Positions 47,722 through 57,809 of a stretch of DNA of 64,000 nt are shown in pieces. The translations under genes were made by a program, and so were the position numbers. A model generated the notes under the pieces. The model did no database searches. It saw only the letters and a program-made list of their open reading frames with translations, and had not been told where the DNA came from. This DNA comes from an uncultured Lachnospira sp. (GTDB lineage Bacteria > Bacillota > Clostridia > Lachnospirales > Lachnospiraceae). The stretch is from positions 29,656-93,655 of the forward strand of contig CALWKC010000007.1 in assembly GCA_944381165.1 (NCBI GenBank). Reading direction: 5' to 3'. The stretch's first letter is position 1. The number at the start of each line of letters is the position of its first letter.

Positions 47722-49654
47722 CTCTGTCTTCGGTCGTTTCCTTTTCTCTCGTAATACGCCTTTTTCGACGCGTACATTTTCTTCTCTGCCGCCTTTACCA
47801 GAGCGTCCATAGATGAAACAGCTGTCTCCCATTCAACTCCGACAGACACATGAAAACCTTCTTTTTTAAGTTCACTCTCCGTTTCACGGCTGAGCATCTT
47901 TACAGCCGCTTCATCCATATCCACCGCGAAAGCCAAAAATTCATCACCGCCTATGCGATATGTATACTGAGTACCGAACTTTTCCTGAAGCTTTGACGCC
48001 ACTGTCCTGAGCATTCTGTCACCCGCCTCATGTCCCATGCTGTTGTTTAGTTCATGAAGCCCGTTGGCGTCCACATAAATACAAGCCAGAGAGCTTTTAT
48101 ATTTGTTTAGATAATCCGGCAAATCCATTTCATATCTGTTTCTGTTATACAGTCCCGAGAGAACATCCTTTTCTCCCTGCTCTTTAATGGCGTTATATGA
48201 GCGCATATTATGGCAGAACATTGTAAAACTGAAGCTTACGCTTTTGAGCAGTGTAAAGTTAGACTGCTTATCCGAAATATTAAAGGCCGACAGAATTCCG
48301 CATACATTTCCGTCCATATCCTCTACCGGAACTGCTATCATATTTTTTACATCATGTGATTTGCCCGCCGGCAAAACTGTACGAAGAGTTTCCGCATCGT
48401 ACGCCTTAAATTGTCCCTGCCCCTGAGCACAATAATCTATAAGCCTGCGTAGCCTCTCCTTACCCATTCTGATATTTTCCCCGGCATCCTCCTGTTCCAA
48501 TTTTCCCCATTGAAAAGAGAGTGTGCCTTCAGACTGCTCCAGCATCCAGAAACAAACCTTCTCCGCCGATATAATACCGGCTATCTTCTCCAGCGCCATA
48601 ACAATATTTTCCTGTCTCTCATGCGCATTAAACAGCAGCTTCTCAACGTCATAAATATTATTGACGGCGTCAAGCTGACGCTGCTTGTTTCTCATCTGGC
48701 TCCTGACATAACGAAACAGCCACAGAAGATATAATATAAAGCACAAAGCCTCAAAAACAAGGAATATATAAAGAACATTCCTGATTGAATGAGCGCCTGA
48801 AAATACAACATCCTCCGATACCGACAGAGCAATGCGCCACTGATTAATCGTGAGAGGCTCATAATAAAAATACAGATATTTACCTATTGTTTCCGAAACA
48901 AATACTACATATCCTTTTTCCCCGTCAATTAAGCCCTGTTTCAACTGCTCATGATTATAACCCGGAGCCATTTCTCTCTCTCTCCGAGCGCCCATATATT
49001 TCCGGGCTCATCATGCCATGTATCCACAAGAAAATCTCCTGTGTCTCCTTCTATTATATATACGGCAGCCTCACCGTCATAAGGTTTCATAAGCAGCTCC
49101 TCAGGAAGATTTCCAAGCTCCACAACTCCATATAACATGGCAACTGTCTCACCATCCCTGACCACAGGAACAAAATGACGCAAAATATAATCTTCTTCAT
49201 TTAAAATGTCTGTTTCACGGTCTGTTATGTGAACGCCCTGCGCTTTTTCCTCTTCGAAGGACATGCGCCCCTTTACATCCACACGCTGTCCGCCTTTTAT
49301 AATAACAGTGTCATCCGGCATCAGCAGCTCCAGCCTTGACATCATACCGACTCTTTTGTATGAATCCAGAATTGACCACAGTTCAGGTGAAGACAAATCA
49401 CTGTATCCCGCAATTACAGTGGCAAGCATCTCGAGCTGTTCTGAGTCCTTCTGAGCATTTGCCTCTATCTCCCCGGCAAGCTCTGCCGACTCTTCATACA
49501 ATCTTTCAAAGCTCTTTTCCTCCTCCATTCTGTTAATCCAACCTGTTGCAACAAAGGAGCCTGCTGAAATCATCAAAATCAATACAACTGTCACTATTAT
49601 GGATTTCTGCCATTGCATTTTATTTTCTTTTTTCTTATTTACTGATTTTCTCAT
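47709..49654 (-). pseudogene. Diguanylate cyclase with dCache sensor, split by a (GA)6 tract
   Basis: Two overlapping frames together give one membrane diguanylate cyclase. The first (from 49654) encodes a membrane helix and most of a dCache sensor domain up to LVDTWHDEPGNIWALGERE, then runs into KWLRV and a stop at 48941. The second (to 47709) resumes with MAPGYNHEQLKQGLIDG, the second membrane helix, a GAF-like region and a GGDEF domain (RIGGDEF) with ALYNRNRYE-type start. The break coincides with six GA units (48973-48984); with five units the frame ALGEREMAPGY is restored. The gene is thus off in this sequence, by mutation, assembly error or reversible slippage. It faces the EAL gene upstream on the same strand. 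Confidence 0.85.
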
Positions 49655-49723
49655 ATTAATTATCCGTTCCGAAACCTGAAAGCCCAATTCAAGTTAATAT
49701 GCATTTTTAATATATTAAAATTA

Positions 49724-52021
49724 TCACTTAGTGCTACTATCGTCAAGATAACGCCCCGCGCCCTTCATAAACATCTCATCAAAATCAGAGGCGCAAATCG
49801 GTCTGCTGTAAAGGTAACCCTGTCCGACATCACAGCCAATCGCCCTGATAAACTGCTCATCCTCCGTTGTTTCCACGCCCTCAGCCACCGTTGAGATGCC
49901 AAGCGTCCCCGCCATTCTGACAATCTGTTCCATTATAAGTCTTACACGCCCATGCTCCTGCTCAGAGGCACTCATGAGAAAATCCCTGTCAAGCTTAAGT
50001 TCGTCAATTTTAAGCTTGCCCAATGTGTTCAGCGAAGAAAATCCGCTCCCGAAATCATCAAGAGAAATTCTAAAGCCCTCAGCCTGCAGCCGCCCGATTT
50101 TTTCGTTAAGCTCCTCAACATTTTCGAGCGCGAGCCCTTCCAGAATCTCAAGAGTGATAAACTTTGCAGGAATATCGTATTTTTTCAGCAAATCGGTTAA
50201 AATACTTACATAATTCTCCTCAAAAAAGAGCAGCTTTGACTGGTTTACCGAAATAGGAATCGGAGAAATACCTCTGTCAAGCCAAGACCGTATCTGACGG
50301 CATGCCTGCTCAACCATATAAATATCCAGCTTGATACAAAAACCGTTGCGTTCAAACAGAGGAATAAACTGGTCCGGAAAAATTTGCCTTCCTTCTCCCG
50401 CATTCCAGCGCACAAGCGCCTCCGCGCCGTCCAGCATACCGCTTCTGAGATTTTTCTTCGGCTGCATAAACAGCTTGAACTCTCCGGCCTGCAAAGCCTG
50501 ATGCATATGACTTTCGATATAATTTTCCAGCTCCTCCTTCTTATGCAGCTCGGCGTCAAAAAACCAGACAAAACTTTCATGAGCGCCCTTTGCCCGCTCT
50601 AACGCGAACAGCACATGTGTCATCAGATTATTGGCAGTCTTGTCAGAAGCATCACTCTCGGCTGCTGCCGCCACTCCGCAGTATAAAGCCAGAAGATAAT
50701 TTGTATGGCTAATCTCCGAATTTTTACAAATTTCATCTATAAACGCTTTTAAACGCACACTCAGCACTTCCGGCTCAGTATCCTTAAAAAACAGATAAAA
50801 TCTGTCCTCTGTATCTCTGCAAAAAAATTCTTCTTTATTCAGATGGTGCTCTGCCGCCGTCTTAATCTCGCAAAGAAGCTGGTTTGCCTTTTCTTTTCCA
50901 AATATCTCATTTATAAAAGGAAACTGCCGTATACTGACCGCAGCCACGCTTCCGCCGGCACTTCTCAATGTCCCGCGAAGCCTTTGCTGAAAACGCGTCA
51001 AATTTTCAGCTCCGGTAAGGGAATCGTAATAAGCCATGCGTATTAAAACACGATTATAATTTTTAAGCAGCCTGTACCCATACAGCATAAGGCAAATCAT
51101 AAGCAAAAACACACCTATAAAAGTGATTTGTGCTATAAATGTGGAGGTTTCAGAACTTGCCACCAACCCCTCGCCTGTATTTACGCAGAACAAATACCAG
51201 CCGTTAATTCCAATCGGCTCCAGCAGAAAAGAATATGATTTTCCCTCATAATCAAACGCGTTAAAAATCCTTTCCTGCTGCTGCAAAGCTTCCCTCACTT
51301 CCTCCTTTGACGCCTCAGACAGATAAGGACCGTCAAAAATCGACGGAATATCCTCCTGTACAATCATTTTAGGCGACTGCACGAGAAAATTCCCCTCTGA
51401 GCCTAAAAGATGAATATATCCGGCTCCGCCAAGCACGGTATCACCCGACAAAATTTCAGAAAAAATTTCAATCTGATCGCTGGCAGACAGCGCGCCGACA
51501 ACCTCACCTTCACTGTAAACCGGAACGCTGTATGAAAAAACTCTGTTTTCAGAAATTGAACTCTCAAAAAGCCTTGAAACTGAAGTATTTCCCTCCAGCG
51601 CCAGTTCAACGCCCCTCCTGCCCTCCGGCGAAAGCTCCGAAAGAGAGGCTCCCACTATAGGCTCCTCACCCAAATTTGATATTATCCCCTCTCCGTTCTT
51701 ATCGTAATATACTATAGTCAGAAATTCGTTATTCTGATTAACCTTATCAAGCTGCTGTGCCAGAAACTCCTTATCTTCATCATAGTCCTCCTCAATAAAG
51801 ACAGAAAGCATGGATAATGTCTGAAAATCTGCTTTAAGCTGTTTTAATATCCTCTTTTTGTATTCCTCCGCCTCCGCAATAACCTGTTTCCGTATAGCTT
51901 CATTTCTCGTTCTGTGCAGATATGCCGAAAAAAGCCCTCCGCATATAAAAAACGCGATAATAAAACAAAACGCCAAAATCATAGCTCTGCGCAGCTGTCT
52001 TTGCAGTCTCTGCTCAATCAT
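49724..52021 (-). CDS. Membrane c-di-GMP phosphodiesterase (dCache, degenerate GGDEF, EAL)
   Basis: The 765-residue protein has two membrane helices (about 13-36 and 305-325) around a dCache sensor, then a GGDEF domain whose active-site signature is lost (TEDRF in place of GGDEF), then an intact EAL domain. EAL catalytic residues are present: AEALVRW, ISVNQS, LEILEG, DDFGSG, LKLDRDF and AEGVET. It should hydrolyse c-di-GMP in response to an outside ligand. The ATG has GGAG six bases upstream. Placed 70 bp before the split cyclase, it leaves the pair with breakdown but not synthesis in this sequence. Confidence 0.93.
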   Translation of the reverse strand: MIEQRLQRQLRRAMILAFCFIIAFFICGGLFSAYLHRTRNEAIRKQVIAEAEEYKKRILKQLKADFQTLSMLSVFIEEDYDEDKEFLAQQLDKVNQNNEFLTIVYYDKNGEGIISNLGEEPIVGASLSELSPEGRRGVELALEGNTSVSRLFESSISENRVFSYSVPVYSEGEVVGALSASDQIEIFSEILSGDTVLGGAGYIHLLGSEGNFLVQSPKMIVQEDIPSIFDGPYLSEASKEEVREALQQQERIFNAFDYEGKSYSFLLEPIGINGWYLFCVNTGEGLVASSETSTFIAQITFIGVFLLMICLMLYGYRLLKNYNRVLIRMAYYDSLTGAENLTRFQQRLRGTLRSAGGSVAAVSIRQFPFINEIFGKEKANQLLCEIKTAAEHHLNKEEFFCRDTEDRFYLFFKDTEPEVLSVRLKAFIDEICKNSEISHTNYLLALYCGVAAAAESDASDKTANNLMTHVLFALERAKGAHESFVWFFDAELHKKEELENYIESHMHQALQAGEFKLFMQPKKNLRSGMLDGAEALVRWNAGEGRQIFPDQFIPLFERNGFCIKLDIYMVEQACRQIRSWLDRGISPIPISVNQSKLLFFEENYVSILTDLLKKYDIPAKFITLEILEGLALENVEELNEKIGRLQAEGFRISLDDFGSGFSSLNTLGKLKIDELKLDRDFLMSASEQEHGRVRLIMEQIVRMAGTLGISTVAEGVETTEDEQFIRAIGCDVGQGYLYSRPICASDFDEMFMKGAGRYLDDSSTK

Positions 52022-52220
52022 AATACTCTCCGTTCCTGCTCACTGTTTCACTGCGAAACATCTTAATATACAATATACTTCCCGTCAATATTAAAAAAAT
52101 TACCACTATACAATACATGTTAGTCCGGATTATACCTTCACTAAAACAAAGCATGAAAGCCACATATCTTCCAGCAGAAATAATATCCGGCACATGAAAG
52201 CTATCATATATGAGAGGAAT
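52014..52220 (-). pseudogene. C-terminal remnant of a second large permease
   Basis: This frame encodes a membrane-like stretch, DIISAGRYVAFMLCFSEGII then NMYCIVVIFLILTGSILYIK. It lines up with the last helices of the intact permease that ends at 52222 (ISGYIAFFPCLSDG then NAYWIVLCLTIVLGVFSGIY). It has no usable start of its own and reads best as the tail left from a lost tandem copy. Confidence 0.45.
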
Positions 52221-52221
52221 T

Positions 52222-54456
52222 TCAGGTACACTTTCCGGCATTTGACGTTTCGCCATGTAAAATATATATACCTGAAAATACACCCAATACTATTGTTAAA
52301 CACAATACTATCCAATACGCATTTATTGCTCTTTCCCCATCTGACAGACATGGAAAAAACGCTATATATCCTGAAATTGAAAACCTGTATACATAATCAA
52401 ATCCAATCATATATAATAATTGAGGAATAATTATTACTGCACCAGCGACAAAACCATATATGTATTTTAAATATATAGAAACAACATTCATTACAAGCTG
52501 CACAGATATAAACATTATTAATTTAATTAAAAAATCTATCAATCCGTATATCACAATTGGAGGATTTATTATGAAATTTTCAAATATCATAATACTTTTT
52601 AATGGTGCCAATAAATTACTAAAGTCATAAACTTTTTCAAGTCTTATATAATAACTTCCATATGTCACACATGAAAATATTAATATAAGAATACTCTGTA
52701 CAGCCATTTTTTTCAGGAGCCAGTTTCTTCTTCCCTTATATGATAATATAAGATTATGTATACAGACCTTTTTTTCATATGAAATATAACCGCATGATAT
52801 TACAATGGCTGCAATTACATTAATCAGTGCCAGCAATTCCTGATTATCACGTTCTTTAGCTCCTATTGCATCAATATATGCATATGGATTAATCACAACT
52901 GCCTCAATGCCATTTTCATTCATCCGCTTTATATAACTTACATTTTCTTCAACAGCATTAAACATATCTTTTCTATTATTAAGAACTGTTCCTGCGTTTT
53001 CTATTGTATAATCAAAATCATTAACAAACTGCTCATAATCCTGTTTATATTCATTATATACAGATAAAAGTTCCGGTCCATAACCAAGTCCTTCTGCCTT
53101 TTCATAGTAACCGGCCATATAGCTTTTTTTTGCATCATATATGACCCCCACACCGGGCTGTATATCTGAACTTATATACAGCAGAATCATTAATACTATT
53201 ATTATCCTTTGAGACAGCAAAATCTTATATACTTCTCTGCCAAAATTACCGATATGTTCTAACAGATGCATAATATGTTCTAATGCCTTCTGTGCCATGA
53301 GTTCAATAATATTTTCTTTATTATTAAAATATCTATTAATACTGATATAGGCACTTATAGCCAGCACTGATGCGGCTACAGCCAGCGACATACTTACCAT
53401 TACAGTAAACTGTGAAAAAATCCCCCAGGAATATCCCCAGTTATAATACTCAATACCTTCATTTGGGAAAATCAGATAATATACATTTAAAAATTTTACG
53501 GCTTTAAAAATCGATTTAGCTGAAATTATTTTATAAAAAAACATATCTGCTGCACATATTAAAAAGCAGAAAAACATTCCTATATTGACATTTCTAAAAA
53601 ACAGTAAAATCATCCATAAAAACAACGCCATAACTGCTGTAGTCAATGCAGATATAATGATAATTAATGCCAGAAACTCAATTCTTGTAAAGTTCCCTGA
53701 AGTCAGCATAAAATATTCACTGCTTACTGCAGGTACACCTAATCCGTCTGCCCCTCCATACATATTAATCAGTAAAAACGCTGATTCAATATATATTATG
53801 GCATTAAAAAGCAGCGACTGCCCAAATACAATAAAACATCTTTTAAAAAACAAACTGCCTCTTCCTTTAGGGGTACTGTGAACTATATAATATAATCCAT
53901 TTTTTCTTTCCGCAAAGAAAAGATATACCGTAAATACAACTGATGCCAGAGAAAAAAAATGAATATAGCTTTTCTCAAATAATTTTTCCAGCCAAATTCC
54001 ATTACTCAGCTTAACATCGGACTCTGAAATACCAGACAAATCATATCCGGTTTTTAATAAATTATTATATTCAAAACTGTTTTCTTTATATGTGCCTGAC
54101 GAAGCATATAATATGGCTGTCTGTTCCTTTTTCTCAATTATAGCCTTATAATTATCTATGTATTCAGCTTCTGTGACAATTTTTTCTCTTGCTTGCTTTG
54201 CCAATATTGTTTTCTCTGAAGTATCACTTCCATCTATGTTATTCTCTTCAAAATAATCACGCCATGCTTTTGTTGCAGCCTCTGTATATGATGACAGATT
54301 TTCATAATTAGCATTCGTCATATTAACCATTTCATCATATATCCCTGCCAAATCAGCACCTTCCCTATTACCGGCAATCAAAATTCCATTAGCCAGTAAC
54401 AATAAAAACATTATTAATATATTTTTAAAACTGAAAATCCTCTTAAATTCACTCAT
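52222..54456 (-). CDS. Large two-part ABC-2-like permease
   Basis: The 744-residue membrane protein is built of two similar halves. Each opens with a helix, has a large outer loop rich in Asn, Glu and Tyr, and then five or six helices. This is the layout of duplicated ABC-2 permeases in Firmicutes. No ATP-binding gene is adjacent, so the ATPase is elsewhere or lost. An AAAGGCGG site precedes the ATG. It follows the lipoprotein gene behind a terminator-like hairpin. The DNA is more AT-rich than its neighbours. Transport cargo is unknown. Confidence 0.75.
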   Translation of the reverse strand: MSEFKRIFSFKNILIMFLLLLANGILIAGNREGADLAGIYDEMVNMTNANYENLSSYTEAATKAWRDYFEENNIDGSDTSEKTILAKQAREKIVTEAEYIDNYKAIIEKKEQTAILYASSGTYKENSFEYNNLLKTGYDLSGISESDVKLSNGIWLEKLFEKSYIHFFSLASVVFTVYLFFAERKNGLYYIVHSTPKGRGSLFFKRCFIVFGQSLLFNAIIYIESAFLLINMYGGADGLGVPAVSSEYFMLTSGNFTRIEFLALIIIISALTTAVMALFLWMILLFFRNVNIGMFFCFLICAADMFFYKIISAKSIFKAVKFLNVYYLIFPNEGIEYYNWGYSWGIFSQFTVMVSMSLAVAASVLAISAYISINRYFNNKENIIELMAQKALEHIMHLLEHIGNFGREVYKILLSQRIIIVLMILLYISSDIQPGVGVIYDAKKSYMAGYYEKAEGLGYGPELLSVYNEYKQDYEQFVNDFDYTIENAGTVLNNRKDMFNAVEENVSYIKRMNENGIEAVVINPYAYIDAIGAKERDNQELLALINVIAAIVISCGYISYEKKVCIHNLILSYKGRRNWLLKKMAVQSILILIFSCVTYGSYYIRLEKVYDFSNLLAPLKSIMIFENFIINPPIVIYGLIDFLIKLIMFISVQLVMNVVSIYLKYIYGFVAGAVIIIPQLLYMIGFDYVYRFSISGYIAFFPCLSDGERAINAYWIVLCLTIVLGVFSGIYILHGETSNAGKCT

Positions 54457-54537
54457 ACAAGTACCGCCTTTATATTTTTATTTCTTTGATAAATTTCCTT
54501 TGCGGTTACGCATTCTGTTTTTTATATTTCAAAACAT

Positions 54538-54583
54538 ATCAGGCAGGACTAAATATATCACTTCTATATTTAATCCTGCCTGA
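54538..54583 (-). terminator. Terminator-like hairpin after the lipoprotein gene
   Basis: ATCAGGCAGGA and TCCTGCCTGAT form the base of a long stem continued by TAAATATA/TATATTTA. It lies four bases past the stop codon at 54587; the following minus strand is T-rich but lacks a clean run. Confidence 0.7.
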
Positions 54584-54586
54584 TAA

Positions 54587-56029
54587 TTATTGTTCATATT
54601 GATATATCTGTTTTATAGTAACATCACTTCCGTCGAGATAATCCTTTGTATTCAGAACTCCAACGCCTGATATTTTATCCAGTTTGTCAGAAGTCTCTGA
54701 AGATTTTAAACCTTTAAAAACATTTGCCGGTTCTTCGCATCCCATTAAAATGTATCTGTCATCAATTCCATAAACAATAATATGAGACGCATCGGGTTTT
54801 ACCGCATTATCATCCGGATACATTTTATAATGTTCTTCCATTTTTGATAAATAAATATCATCATAGAGCATTTCATACTTTGATTTAATTGTACCTGCAA
54901 AGTCTGTTGATATAAAATATGATTTTGTATTTCTGCCTGATGAAGATTCAAAAAAATATAAATTTTCCCCGTCACTCTGCAAAGAATATATTCTGTCCTG
55001 CTGTGTCGTATATATTACTTCACTTATATTATCCTCAAAATTAACTTTTATGATTCTGTCAACATTCTCCTCTGTTGCATTCAGAATATAAAAATTCCCA
55101 TCTGAATCCATTTTAACAAAATTTCCACCGGACATATAATTCACATTACCGGTATCTTTCCCCAGCACATCACTGCTGTCATTACCCGTATGTGTCCATA
55201 TAATATCAAACTGTTTTTCAGCTGGATTATATTTTGCAACCCTGTATTGTACTCTGTTATCTTTTGAATACATTCTGGCTGTTCCACCGGCATAAAAATA
55301 TATGTTATTATCCGACAGATAGATTGCAAGTCCATTAGAGTCTCCCGCTTTAGCTGCATAATCTCCCGGAAAATCAAACTCGCCTAATTCTTCCCGAGCT
55401 GCATTTTCTTCAAGTTTAATCCTGTTACACTGAAACTTCGTAATATAGTCATTATTAGCATATTCAGGATCCAAATATGATGTATAATAATACAGATAAC
55501 CTTCCGATATCATACAAACCTTTGCATCACTCACAAATAATTTATCTTCTTTAACAGAAGCAAGTCTTAAAATTTTCTTCTTATTTCCAAACGATGCATC
55601 ATACTGATACAAATCATAATCCCTGTCTTTTGTCACTTCTATGCAATACAGATGATTATTGTAAAAGAAAATTTTATTACCCAGACAATTGCAGGCAAAA
55701 CTTCCTGTTTCCGACTTAACTGAGCTGACATAAGCATCGCAGTTTTCATCAGAATGCTTACAATTAACTTTCGAACAAACAGGCATATTAACATCACTGT
55801 TCACATTATAAAAAAATAAAATATTATCAATTATATAATAATATCCATTCTCAGCTATTGCCATTTCTGACGTGCCATACTTTGACTGTACCTCTTCCTG
55901 ATTATATTGATAATCAGCAAATATGTTACCTGATTCAAACTCACCAACCTGCTGCTTATACTTATTGCATGAAGTAAGCGTTAACATTAATATAACTGTA
56001 CAGAAAATTATTGTAATCTTTTCCTTCAT
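54587..56029 (-). CDS. Beta-propeller-like lipoprotein
   Basis: The 480-residue precursor has a lipobox (LTLTSC, Cys at 21) and a repeated strand pattern such as YYIIDNILFFYN, GYLYYYTSYL and NLYFFESSS, suggesting a DUF5050-like propeller. A cysteine motif, VCSKVNCKHSDENCDAY, occurs near 83-99 and is common in Lachnospiraceae surface lipoproteins. Function is unknown. The start has only a weak GGTGAT site and lies eight bases behind the small secreted protein gene, so the two are coupled. Confidence 0.8.
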   Translation of the reverse strand: MKEKITIIFCTVILMLTLTSCNKYKQQVGEFESGNIFADYQYNQEEVQSKYGTSEMAIAENGYYYIIDNILFFYNVNSDVNMPVCSKVNCKHSDENCDAYVSSVKSETGSFACNCLGNKIFFYNNHLYCIEVTKDRDYDLYQYDASFGNKKKILRLASVKEDKLFVSDAKVCMISEGYLYYYTSYLDPEYANNDYITKFQCNRIKLEENAAREELGEFDFPGDYAAKAGDSNGLAIYLSDNNIYFYAGGTARMYSKDNRVQYRVAKYNPAEKQFDIIWTHTGNDSSDVLGKDTGNVNYMSGGNFVKMDSDGNFYILNATEENVDRIIKVNFEDNISEVIYTTQQDRIYSLQSDGENLYFFESSSGRNTKSYFISTDFAGTIKSKYEMLYDDIYLSKMEEHYKMYPDDNAVKPDASHIIVYGIDDRYILMGCEEPANVFKGLKSSETSDKLDKISGVGVLNTKDYLDGSDVTIKQIYQYEQ

Positions 56030-56037
56030 AAACTATA

Positions 56038-56448
56038 TCACCAACTTTTCACCCAAAAGTATGTATCTCCATATTCATCACATACCACTGTAGGTCTTAC
56101 GCTATGAGTAGTATTATTTATAGAAAATTCCTGATATGCACTTGAACCCGATATCTCAGTCGTACCGACATAATTTATATCAGCACTCATTCCATCTATT
56201 GTAACACATGGTTTTGGAAAATAAGCCGATATTATCCAGCCAGAATATCCCTCATCCCATCCTACTGCTGCATCCACCGAAGCTGTTCCAGACACATGAT
56301 GTGATACATTGTAATCATCCATATAATATGTTGAAAATGGCTGATCATTATAGTTTACATTTCTTGATTGAAAGGCAAATACACTAACTACTGAAAGCAC
56401 ACTTATAGACATTGCAGCGACACAAATTTTTATAAACTTTCTTTTCAT
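56038..56448 (-). CDS. Small secreted protein, unknown
   Basis: The 136-residue precursor has a signal peptide (MKRKFIKICVAAMSISVLSV to VFA) and a mature part of about 110 residues rich in Tyr, Ser and Asp, with two cysteines and ending DTYFWVKSW. I do not recognise a family. It is first in a set with a lipoprotein and a very large permease, which would suit an exported effector or its partner, but nothing shows this directly. GGAGG lies ten bases before the ATG. Confidence 0.7.
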   Translation of the reverse strand: MKRKFIKICVAAMSISVLSVVSVFAFQSRNVNYNDQPFSTYYMDDYNVSHHVSGTASVDAAVGWDEGYSGWIISAYFPKPCVTIDGMSADINYVGTTEISGSSAYQEFSINNTTHSVRPTVVCDEYGDTYFWVKSW

Positions 56449-56798
56449 AATTATAAACCTCCAAACTTAAAATTTTACCCATGAGAAAAACTACACATGT
56501 TCAGTATTTATACTTTTTGCGAGACATGACAAACCACTTTGTGACTTGCACATCTGTAACATAGAGCATAAATCCCAAAATATATGACAGAATAATATTT
56601 ATAAATAATAATAATTTTAATCTATAAATATTGTGATGGCATTAGTTTTGAAAGTACTTTCTGAAATAAAAATTAAAATTTGTCGCCCATGTCATAATAC
56701 TAAGGTATTATTATCTCTGCCTTAATAATATCAGATTATAAATATCAATCAATACCTTTGGCAGAAATCGGACATTTTTTTCAAGAAGTTTTACTAAA
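56449..56798. other. AT-rich intergenic stretch
   Basis: The region between the small secreted protein gene and the remnant that follows holds no supported gene. It must contain the promoter of the 56448-52222 group; no box pair was clear enough to list. Confidence 0.4.
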
Positions 56799-56951
56799 GT
56801 CTATCTTTATTATGCAGATGTGCCTAAACGGCCCGCTCTGTACAGAAGGATTCTGATTGTTAAATGTGTCTGGGAAAATTTCAGCTCTGAAAAGAAAGAT
56901 ATACTGTTTGAATATATGACATATTTAAGAAAATGTATTGAGCGGTTGTGA
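56799..56951 (+). pseudogene. Possible C-terminal gene remnant
   Basis: An open plus-strand stretch of 50 codons ends at a TGA and encodes a well-formed helical peptide, including YADVPKRPALYRRILIVK and ILFEYMTYLRKCIERL. It has no start codon or ribosome site in place. It looks like the tail of a lost gene, identity unknown. Confidence 0.3.
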
Positions 56952-56977
56952 TAAATGGAAAGCAAAGAAGGTGAGAA

Positions 56978-57059
56978 TTTGAGCCGGAGCGGACAAAAGT
57001 CTGTAAATACAGTTTTTCTGTAATAACAGACAGGGATTTGTCCGCACCCTCAGCTCAAA
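56978..57059. mobile_element. 82-bp palindromic IS-end or MITE-like element
   Basis: TTTGAGC and GCTCAAA bound an imperfect palindrome whose arms contain GCGGACAAA and TTTGTCCGCACCC. The right arm, read inwards, is GGGTGCGGACAAATCCCT, nearly the same as the IS-remnant end at 60522. It may be two IS ends brought together or a miniature derivative. Confidence 0.5.
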
Positions 57060-57115
57060 AAAACGCCGTTTATTAGTATTCTCCAGCCGCAAAATACCAG
57101 TTTTCAGAATTACAA

Positions 57116-57778
57116 TTATTCGTTTACAAACTCAATATTTACATCTCCGTTATTGCAGGACACATTCAACGTTTTTTCGCCGCCATCTTTATTGCCCGGC
57201 AGATTGCTTTCACCTTTTTTTATTTCGGACTGAATAGAAAAATCATCATAACTTCCTGCAATCGCACCGGAAATATCTCCATTTTTAACGTTCAGGGTCA
57301 GAGCACTGCCTGCATCTAAGTTTCCAAAGGTAATATTTCCTCCATTAGAAGAAATATTTATACTTCCGGTTACATCCAACGCAGAAAGTGTTATATCCTC
57401 ATTTGTTGTGGATAGTGTAAGGTTTTCTAAAAGTGTGTCTGGTATCTGCAGCGATATTTTTCTATCTTCGGCAGAGGTTTTTCCCCCAATATAATCCGTC
57501 CAATCTTTATCGCTTGCACTTGTCATGGTCAACACATTTTCGTCAGAAACAGAAAATTCGTAATACTCTTTACTATTTTCATAATATTTAATATGGACTT
57601 GTTCGTCCTCGGACAACGACACTTCAATTTCTCTGTCCCGTACATCAAGATTGATTTCATTTATCTTTGTATCTGATGTATAATTTTTTTCCACAAATGG
57701 TTCACTGCTGTTTGAGCAACCCGTAAAAATTAAACTTCCAAATACAAAACACAATACAAGTGAAATGATTTTCTTCAT
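57116..57778 (-). CDS. DUF4097-type lipoprotein
   Basis: The 220-residue precursor has a lipobox (LIFTGC, Cys at 21) and a beta-solenoid of repeated strands (LENLTLSTTNEDITLSALDV, SINISSNGGNITF, LTLNVKNGDISG), the DUF4097 pattern often linked to envelope-stress or ABC cassettes. GGAGG precedes the ATG. It is the last gene of the cassette driven by the MerR-type promoter. Confidence 0.85.
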   Translation of the reverse strand: MKKIISLVLCFVFGSLIFTGCSNSSEPFVEKNYTSDTKINEINLDVRDREIEVSLSEDEQVHIKYYENSKEYYEFSVSDENVLTMTSASDKDWTDYIGGKTSAEDRKISLQIPDTLLENLTLSTTNEDITLSALDVTGSINISSNGGNITFGNLDAGSALTLNVKNGDISGAIAGSYDDFSIQSEIKKGESNLPGNKDGGEKTLNVSCNNGDVNIEFVNE

Positions 57779-57809
57779 AGTGATTCCTCCATAATTTTAT
57801 AGATTAGAA

